Assembly (NCBI GenBank): GCA_028820215.1
Contig: JAPPKD010000148.1
Location: 1-45,455, forward strand
Length of the DNA: 45,455 nt
Reading direction: 5' to 3'
From: Spirochaetaceae bacterium
GTDB taxonomy: Bacteria > Spirochaetota > Spirochaetia > SZUA-6 > Bin103
Made by a program: the position numbers and the translations under genes. The notes under the pieces are model-generated. The model saw only the letters and a list, made by a program, of their open reading frames with translations, was not told the DNA's origin and did no database searches. Position 1 is the stretch's first letter; each line of letters begins with the position of its first letter. Positions 40,654 through 45,455 of this stretch are shown here, piece by piece.

Positions 40654-42609
40654 CTACTTGAAGTAGAACTGCGCCGGCACCTCGTGGATGTGCTCGGCGA
40701 TGATCGGATCGGGGACGTTCCCCAGCTTGAGGCTGGCGATTCCGTAGTAGTCCTGCCTCGGGGGGCGCACCGCGCCGATCATGTACAGCCCTTCCTCCAA
40801 CAGCGAGAAGATCTCCATGGTGATGGCGATGCGTTCCGCCTCGTCCGCGCTGGAGATCGCGCGCTCGCGCAGCGCCGCGATCTGCTTCAGCTCATCCGGG
40901 GGCTCCATGCCCTCCTCACCGCCGGAGTTCAGCCAGGCGGCCCACTCCCTGCCGGGCGTGAACCAGGTGCCGACCGGTACGACCTCGCCCCGGATCAGCG
41001 GATTCATCGGCCGGCCAGCCAGGCCGAACGGGAACATGATCAGGTCGAAGTCGTTGGTGTTGTAGATGCCGCCGAACGCGTCCCAGCTTCCGGCGCGGGC
41101 GACGGTCTCGATACCGACATCACCCCAGTAGCCGGTGTACAGATCCGCGATCTCGGCGGTAAGGCCGGACGGCATCGCGTAGATCTGCATGCGCAGGCGC
41201 TCGCCGTCGGAGCGCAGGCGGTAGCCGTCGCCGTCCCGCTCATCCAGACCCAGTTCGTCCAGGATGGCGTTCGCCTTGTCCAGGTCGTGCTCCAGGTAGA
41301 TCTTGAACAGGTTCTCACCGTAGTACGGCGGGCCGGCCTCCACGGTCGGCTGCGACGCAACGCCCAGCCCCTTGTAGAAGGTCTGGTTGATCTCGTCGCG
41401 GTCGATGGCGTGTGAGAGCGCGATGCGGAAGCGCTTGTCGCTCTGCAGGTCCCGGAGCACCTCGTCCTGGTGGGCGAAGTTGAAAATGATCAGGCCCTGC
41501 TCGCCCCCCGGCCACCAGTACTGGATGCGGCGGTAGCCGGCGCTGTCGGCGTTCTCGTTGACCACCTGCAGGTTGGCGATGCCGCCCCACGGGCCCGGCG
41601 CCTGCAGGTCGGACTCTCCGGCCAGGATCTTCAGCAGCTCGGCCTCACCCGGCGGAACGCCCTGCGAGTGGATGGCGTCGATGTAGGGAAGCTGGTTGCC
41701 GGCCGTGTCGATCTTCCAGTAGTAGGGGTTGCGGTTCATCACCAGCACCTGGTCGGTCTTCTCGTTCTCGAGCTTCCAGGGGCCGATCACCGGCGTCTTG
41801 GGGCTGTGCTGCGGGTTGTAGATCTCCTTGAAGTGGTCGGTCCAGGTCTCGAAGCCGTTCTCCTTCACCGCGGCCTCGACCTTGTCCATTGGGGTGTGAC
41901 CCGGGTGGAACTGCTTCAGGAATTCCGAGTGCGCGTAGTTGGCCGGCCGCCAGCGCGCCATGAACTCCACGAACATGCCGGCTTGCACGTCCCAGGAGAT
42001 CTGCACCGCGGTGTCGGAAACCTTGCTGATCGTCCCCGCGTTGCCGCCGAACCGCATCTGCGAAGGCGGCGTCGGGAACAGCTCCTCGTTGAGGCCGATT
42101 TCGTTCCAGTAGAACAGGAAGTCGTCGGCGACGAACGGCTTGCCGTCGCTCCACTTCATCCCTTCACGCAGGTGCAGGGTGATGGTCATGCCGTCCGCGC
42201 TCCACTCCCAGCCCGCCAGGGCATTCGGGAAGATCGAGCTCATGTCCGGCGAGTACGCGGTGGCGTACTCCCACACCCAGTGGTCGCCGTTGATGATGGT
42301 GCCTTCCGGGCGCAGCTCGTGCAGCACGCCGCCGTACTGGCCGATCTCGTCCACGGGCTCGACCACCAGCGGGTTGCTCGGCAGCCGGTCTGCCAGCGGC
42401 GGCAGGTCGCCGGCCGCCACCATGCTGGCCAGCATGGGCGCCTCGCTGAACGAGCTGATCGCCCCGTGCATGCCCTGCCACTCGTCGAGCTGGTGCACCT
42501 CGGAGTTGGTGTCCATCATCTGCGCCGTCGCCAGCGACGGCACGATCAGCAGCGCCACGGCCACCGCGATCGGTGCGACGCGGCGCGGCAGGTCGATTCT
42601 CATCCGCAT
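40654..42609 (-). CDS. Oligopeptide-type ABC transporter substrate-binding protein (family 5)
   Basis: Periplasmic binding protein of 651 aa for the permeases encoded opposite. A Sec signal peptide ends at about residue 30 (PSLATAQ). SBP-5 hallmarks: ITLHLREGMKWSDGKPFVADDFLFYWN near residue 150 and RFRIALSHAIDRDEINQTFYKGLG near residue 390. The extra length and the WWPGGEQGLIIFNF region match the subgroup paired with long DppC proteins. ATG 42609 follows AAGGAGG by 8 nt; the frame is open further upstream but lacks a signal peptide there. It has its own promoter. Confidence 0.92.
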   Translation of the reverse strand: MRMRIDLPRRVAPIAVAVALLIVPSLATAQMMDTNSEVHQLDEWQGMHGAISSFSEAPMLASMVAAGDLPPLADRLPSNPLVVEPVDEIGQYGGVLHELRPEGTIINGDHWVWEYATAYSPDMSSIFPNALAGWEWSADGMTITLHLREGMKWSDGKPFVADDFLFYWNEIGLNEELFPTPPSQMRFGGNAGTISKVSDTAVQISWDVQAGMFVEFMARWRPANYAHSEFLKQFHPGHTPMDKVEAAVKENGFETWTDHFKEIYNPQHSPKTPVIGPWKLENEKTDQVLVMNRNPYYWKIDTAGNQLPYIDAIHSQGVPPGEAELLKILAGESDLQAPGPWGGIANLQVVNENADSAGYRRIQYWWPGGEQGLIIFNFAHQDEVLRDLQSDKRFRIALSHAIDRDEINQTFYKGLGVASQPTVEAGPPYYGENLFKIYLEHDLDKANAILDELGLDERDGDGYRLRSDGERLRMQIYAMPSGLTAEIADLYTGYWGDVGIETVARAGSWDAFGGIYNTNDFDLIMFPFGLAGRPMNPLIRGEVVPVGTWFTPGREWAAWLNSGGEEGMEPPDELKQIAALRERAISSADEAERIAITMEIFSLLEEGLYMIGAVRPPRQDYYGIASLKLGNVPDPIIAEHIHEVPAQFYFK

Positions 42610-42633
42610 AGGTACGTTCCTCCTTGTCGGTTG

Positions 42634-42651
42634 AACCGGTCTGAGCCGGTT
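42634..42651. promoter_or_regulatory. Inverted repeat in the binding-protein leader
   Basis: AACCGG-6-CCGGTT (arms 42634-42639 and 42646-42651), between the promoter and the Shine-Dalgarno site. AACCGGTT-like half-sites are typical of LacI/GalR-type sugar regulators, so an operator is possible; no such regulator is in the window. Confidence 0.45.
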
Positions 42652-42667
42652 GGATGGAATGGCTCCG

Positions 42668-42696
42668 AGTCTACGGCTCCCGGGTCGGGATGCCAA
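42668..42696 (-). promoter_or_regulatory. Promoter of the peptide-type binding-protein gene
   Basis: On the minus strand TTGGCA (complement of 42691-42696), a 17-nt spacer and TAGACT (complement of 42668-42673) match consensus at five and four positions. About 58 nt of leader follow before the ATG. Confidence 0.65.
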
Positions 42697-42708
42697 GGAC
42701 GGACACAC

Positions 42709-43533
42709 TCACGACCAGACGAACACCTCCGGATCATCCTCCGAGTAGCCGATGAACACCGCCAGGACGACCCGCGGCGAGGAGCCCTCCAGCGCCGGCA
42801 CCTCGTGCACCAGGCGGGTGTTGAAGAAGTAGAGGTCGCCCGGCTGCAGGTCCACCTGGTAGTGCTCGACGGCGTTGGCCGCGGCGTAATCGGCGAAGGC
42901 GTCGGCCTGCAGGCACGGCTCCAGCTCCGGCGTCCACAGGCAGCGGTGCAGGATCGACTGCGCGACCCGACCCCCGGAGCGGCTGTTCTGCAGGCACAGC
43001 ACGCCCGCGAACTGATGCGCGAAGCGGCTGACGGCGTAATCCAGCCGCCGCTCGTGCTTGCCGACGTGGTCGACGTGTGGCTGGTAGCGGTGCCCGGCGT
43101 AGTGGATGCGGAAGATCGCCGGCCCGTACGCGCGCCCGCCGGGCTCGTACGCGGTCGTGACCCGCTTGCCCGACGCCAGCCCCGCCAGCCGGTCGTAGAC
43201 CAGTTGCACCGGGTCCGGATGGCCCGCGAACAGGGTTGCGAAAAGCTCCCGGGTCTGCTCTGCGTGGGCCAGGAACCCCTCCCTGTCGGCCGCGCGGTTG
43301 CTCAGGCTGGTGCCGATGTCCACCCGGCGCGGCTGCACGCTGTCGGCGTTCAGCAGGCTCGAGTCCATCAGCCCGCGCGCCACGAAGCGGTCGATCAGCG
43401 CGGCGCAGTGCTCGGCCGAATACGCCCCTCGCAGGACGATCGCCGGGACCTCCGCCCGCGCCAGCGACGCCAGCGGATCGGGATGCTCCGCCAGCACGCT
43501 CCCCACGTCCGGTTCCGCCGCCGCCCAGCGCAT
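42709..43533 (-). CDS. 2-oxoglutarate/Fe(II)-dependent oxygenase
   Basis: 274-aa hydroxylase-type enzyme. The iron site is HVD in HRYQPHVDHVGKH and the distal His in FFNTRLVHEVPAL; an Arg for 2-oxoglutarate follows (SSPRVVLAVFIGY). The fold resembles prolyl-hydroxylase/phytanoyl-CoA dioxygenase proteins; the substrate is unknown. I start at ATG 43533 (MRWAAAEPD); the frame remains open to 43590 without conserved sequence. It is upstream of, and on the same strand as, the binding-protein gene, but that gene has its own promoter. Confidence 0.85.
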   Translation of the reverse strand: MRWAAAEPDVGSVLAEHPDPLASLARAEVPAIVLRGAYSAEHCAALIDRFVARGLMDSSLLNADSVQPRRVDIGTSLSNRAADREGFLAHAEQTRELFATLFAGHPDPVQLVYDRLAGLASGKRVTTAYEPGGRAYGPAIFRIHYAGHRYQPHVDHVGKHERRLDYAVSRFAHQFAGVLCLQNSRSGGRVAQSILHRCLWTPELEPCLQADAFADYAAANAVEHYQVDLQPGDLYFFNTRLVHEVPALEGSSPRVVLAVFIGYSEDDPEVFVWS

Positions 43534-43594
43534 GCGCCATCGTACCGTTCCGACGGCGCGGGTGGCACGCGCGTGGTGCTGGACGGGCATCCGA

Positions 43595-43882
43595 TCAGGC
43601 CGCCACGAAGCGTTTCACGGCAATCTCCCCGGCCCGCCCGCGCGCCTGCCACAGATCGTAGGCCATCTGCATCCCCAGCCACGCCTCCGGCGTCGAGCCG
43701 AAGGCTTTCGATAGCCGGATCGCCATCTCGACCGAGATCCCCGTCCGTTCGTTCAACAACTCGGACAGCGCCTGCCTGGTGACCCCCAGCCCCTGGGCGG
43801 CCCGGGTCACCGTCAACCCCAGAGGTTCGAGGCACTGCCGCCTCACGATGCCTCCGGGATGCGGCGGATTGTGCATGGCCAT
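43595..43882 (-). CDS. higA: HigA-family antitoxin (second higBA locus)
   Basis: 95-aa Xre-type antitoxin: HPGGIVRRQCLEPLGLTVTRAAQGLGVTRQALSELLNERTGIS is the classic HigA N terminus and helix-turn-helix, followed by MAIRLSKAFGSTPEAWLGMQMAYDLWQA. It starts at ATG 43882 with GAGGAGGA upstream, 14 nt after the toxin stop. It belongs to a different subgroup from the antitoxin at 28.1 kb. Confidence 0.95.
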   Translation of the reverse strand: MAMHNPPHPGGIVRRQCLEPLGLTVTRAAQGLGVTRQALSELLNERTGISVEMAIRLSKAFGSTPEAWLGMQMAYDLWQARGRAGEIAVKRFVAA

Positions 43883-43896
43883 GGTTCGTTTCCTCC

Positions 43897-44175
43897 TCAG
43901 TGATAGTCAACGTAGTCCACATCGACCGGCGCGCCGTCCTCAAACCGGAACGTCACGCGCCAGTTGGCGGACACCGAAACCGCGTAGTGCCCTTCGAGCC
44001 GTCCCTTGAGCGCGTGCAGCCGGAACCCTGGCAGGTCCATGCCCTGCGGCCCCGAGCTGTGGTCGAGCGCCGCCAGGATGTCCCGCAGCCGATCGACATG
44101 CTGTGGCGCGACTCGCCGCGCTGTCCTGCCCTCATAGAGCGCCTTCAGCCCCCGGTGGCGGAACGATGCGATCAC
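43897..44175 (-). CDS. higB: HigB-family mRNA interferase toxin (second higBA locus)
   Basis: 92 aa, the classical HigB layout: SFRHRGLKALYEGR, LPGFRLHALKGRLEGHYAVSVSANWRVTFRFEDG, and the terminal VDYVDYH with the catalytic-region His. It starts at a GTG at 44175 that lies 6 nt after an excellent promoter -10, so it is probably translated from a leaderless mRNA. Confidence 0.94.
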   Translation of the reverse strand: MIASFRHRGLKALYEGRTARRVAPQHVDRLRDILAALDHSSGPQGMDLPGFRLHALKGRLEGHYAVSVSANWRVTFRFEDGAPVDVDYVDYH

Positions 44176-44181
44176 CCGCCG

Positions 44182-44210
44182 ATTTTATGATGTCGCCTGT
44201 CAACTGACAA
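44182..44210 (-). promoter_or_regulatory. Promoter and operator of the second higBA (leaderless)
   Basis: On the minus strand TTGTCA (complement of 44205-44210), a 17-nt spacer and TAAAAT (complement of 44182-44187) each match consensus at five of six, with the -10 ending 6 nt before the GTG. TGTCA-GT-TGACA overlaps the -35, a good HigA site. From 44211 to the next gene at 44356 I see only a weak TAGATT (44339-44344) for the plus-strand gene. Confidence 0.8.
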
Positions 44211-44355
44211 TTTACGGAGCCAGCCCGCCGGCCCCCCGGCGAGTCGGAGCACGGCGATGATCGCAGCCTCTTCAGCACTCATGGCGAGAGGCGGCGGCGT
44301 GCGTGAGCCCGGCGGTACGACCGCGCGTGCCGCAGTGATAGATTGAGCGGCAGTC

Positions 44356-45444
44356 ATGAGCTCACTGCATCCGTACCATCCGCCCTCCGCCCGCTGCCGC
44401 GCCGGCGTCGCCCGCCGCGACGTGACCCCGCCGGTCGGAATCCAGAGCCGCTCGTTCGGCGCCGCCCTTCACGAGACCGCCGAGGGCGTCCACCGGCCCT
44501 TCACCGCCACCGCCCTGGCCCTGGACGAGCTGGAAGGCGACGGCGGTCCGATGCTCCTGCTTGCGGTCGACATCGGTTGGCTTGAGAAGGACGAGATGGC
44601 CGAGTTCCTGGACGGGGTGCGCGAACCACTCGGCCTCGACGAGGGCCGTCTGCTCATCGCCTTCTCCCACACCCACTCAGGCGCGAACCTGTCGAGCTCC
44701 ATGCGCGACCGGCCCGGCGGCGACAAGATCCGCCCCTACTTCAAGCGATTGATCGCCCGCTGCGCCGAAGCAGGCGCCGAGGCGATCGCCAAACTCGTGC
44801 CCGCATGGCTCACCTTCGGCTCCGGCACCTGCGACCTGGCCCAGAACCGCGACGCCTGGGACGAGGACTCGCAGCAGTTCGTCACCGGCTTCAACCCCGA
44901 CGGCGAAGCCGACGACACGGTCCTGGTCGCCCGCGTCAGCGCCGACGACGGCAGCGTGCTGGCCACGTTGGTCAACTACGGCTGCCACCCCACCACCCTC
45001 GGGCCGACCAACCGGCTGCTCTCCCCCGACTACATCGGCGCGATGCGCGAAGTGATGGAGGACGCCTTCGGCGCCCCCTGCCTGTTCCTGCTCAGCCCGT
45101 GCGGCGACACCGGCCCCCGCGAGGGATTCGTGGGCGACACCGCGGTGGCCGACTCCAACGGCCGCCGCCTTGGCTTCGCCGCCGCCGCCGCCGTCGAGTC
45201 GCTGCTCGCCGCGGGGACGCAGCTCGAATACGACGGCCCCATCATCTCCGGCGCCACGCTCGGCTCCTGGAAGCGAACCAAGCTCGATCTGCCCGCAGAC
45301 GACCGTTCGCTCGTGCTGCGCAGTCGCACTCTGCGTATCGACCTGCCAATCAAGCCGCACGAATCACGGGACGCCCTCAAGGCCGCCCACGACAAGGCCA
45401 CCTGTTGGGTCCCACGTAGTTTCGTCAGGGAATTCCCGGAATGA
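44356..45444 (+). CDS. Neutral ceramidase-like protein, apparently truncated at its 3' end
   Basis: 362 aa. The family of non-lysosomal ceramidase N-terminal domains is recognised by CRAGVARRDVTPPVG at the start, FGAALHETAEGVHRPF, LLIAFSHTHSGANLSS (metal histidines), LVNYGCHPTTLGPTNRLLSPDYIGAM and FLLSPCGDTGPR. Members cleave amide bonds in lipids or have unknown activity. No signal peptide is present. Homologues usually run past 420 residues; here the pattern stops at about residue 348 and the last 14 residues (CWVPRSFVREFPE) are unlike the family, with a drop in GC content. A frameshift or an inserted element at about 45,400 is likely. Confidence 0.85.
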   Translation: MSSLHPYHPPSARCRAGVARRDVTPPVGIQSRSFGAALHETAEGVHRPFTATALALDELEGDGGPMLLLAVDIGWLEKDEMAEFLDGVREPLGLDEGRLLIAFSHTHSGANLSSSMRDRPGGDKIRPYFKRLIARCAEAGAEAIAKLVPAWLTFGSGTCDLAQNRDAWDEDSQQFVTGFNPDGEADDTVLVARVSADDGSVLATLVNYGCHPTTLGPTNRLLSPDYIGAMREVMEDAFGAPCLFLLSPCGDTGPREGFVGDTAVADSNGRRLGFAAAAAVESLLAAGTQLEYDGPIISGATLGSWKRTKLDLPADDRSLVLRSRTLRIDLPIKPHESRDALKAAHDKATCWVPRSFVREFPE

Positions 45445-45455
45445 TTCGCCCGGGT

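Noticed and set aside
41470..43782. Long plus-strand open frame spanning the binding-protein and oxygenase genes
   Set aside because: Antisense shadow across two real genes and their promoter; no recognisable domain.
44172..44357. 61-codon minus-strand frame just upstream of the second higB
   Set aside because: It covers the higBA promoter and operator and has no family features; the promoter is much better supported.
1..45455. tRNA, rRNA, riboswitch or CRISPR loci
   Set aside because: I scanned both strands by eye for T-loop and array patterns and saw none; a covariance-model scan would be decisive.

Overview
The window is one 45.5 kb piece of a GC-rich bacterial chromosome, densely coded on both strands, with no rRNA, tRNA, CRISPR array or intact insertion sequence that I could see. 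LplB/YtcP-type sugar ABC permeases, two five-bladed-propeller glycosidase-like proteins, a sulfatase, a rhamnose-mutarotase operon, ThyX instead of ThyA, and a PurO-like IMP cyclohydrolase suggest an uncultured, probably marine or host-associated, saccharolytic bacterium. A high-GC member of the Spirochaetota is my best guess, but this is inference from gene content and is weak. Genes start either with a strong AGGAGG site or, in several cases, with a -10 hexamer only 6-9 nt upstream of the start codon, so leaderless mRNAs look common.

Layout. 0-3.9 kb (minus): sugar ABC transporter of two permeases and a binding protein, closed by a textbook terminator. 4.1-4.75 kb (plus): VapBC. 4.7-5.6 kb (minus): unknown protein. 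5.75-8.6 kb (plus): secreted M16 zinc protease. 8.6-13.35 kb (minus): tight catabolic-type operon of Gfo/Idh/MocA oxidoreductase, TauE/SafE exporter, HpcH/HpaI aldolase, MetE-like protein, L-rhamnose mutarotase and peptidase E-like protein. 13.4-15 kb (minus): a catalytically degenerate ExoIII-like protein and a PIN/ribbon-helix-helix toxin-antitoxin pair. 15-20.9 kb (minus): second TauE/SafE, then the block HIT, PurO, quinone oxidoreductase, NUDIX-ThyX fusion, TlpA and CcdA (in transcription order). 20.98-24.3 kb (plus): AI-2E/PerM-family protein and a three-gene metal (Zn/Mn) ABC transporter. 24.3-27.5 kb (minus): sulfatase, VOC protein and propeller glycosidase-like protein. 27.6-35.3 kb: HicB-type antitoxin with a decayed PIN partner, HigBA, an EEP-family nuclease and a 1,738-residue DEDD exonuclease-RecQ-UvrD fusion. 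35.4-37.8 kb (plus): PHP phosphoesterase and a second propeller protein. 37.9-38.4 kb: YefM-YoeB. 38.4-42.6 kb: two oligopeptide-type permeases convergent with their likely binding protein, separated by three hairpins. 42.7-45.4 kb: 2OG-Fe(II) oxygenase, a second HigBA, and a ceramidase-like protein that ends abruptly at the window edge.

How it fits together. Much of the window reads as scavenging of sulfated or acidic glycans and peptides (binding proteins, sulfatase, propeller proteins, mutarotase, aldolase), with housekeeping nucleotide and redox genes between. Into this are set six toxin-antitoxin loci and a nuclease-helicase locus, concentrated at 27.6-38.4 kb and flanked by the two related propeller genes. 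The EEP nuclease plus DEDD-RecQ-UvrD protein is the best candidate here for an uncharacterised DNA-processing or defence system.
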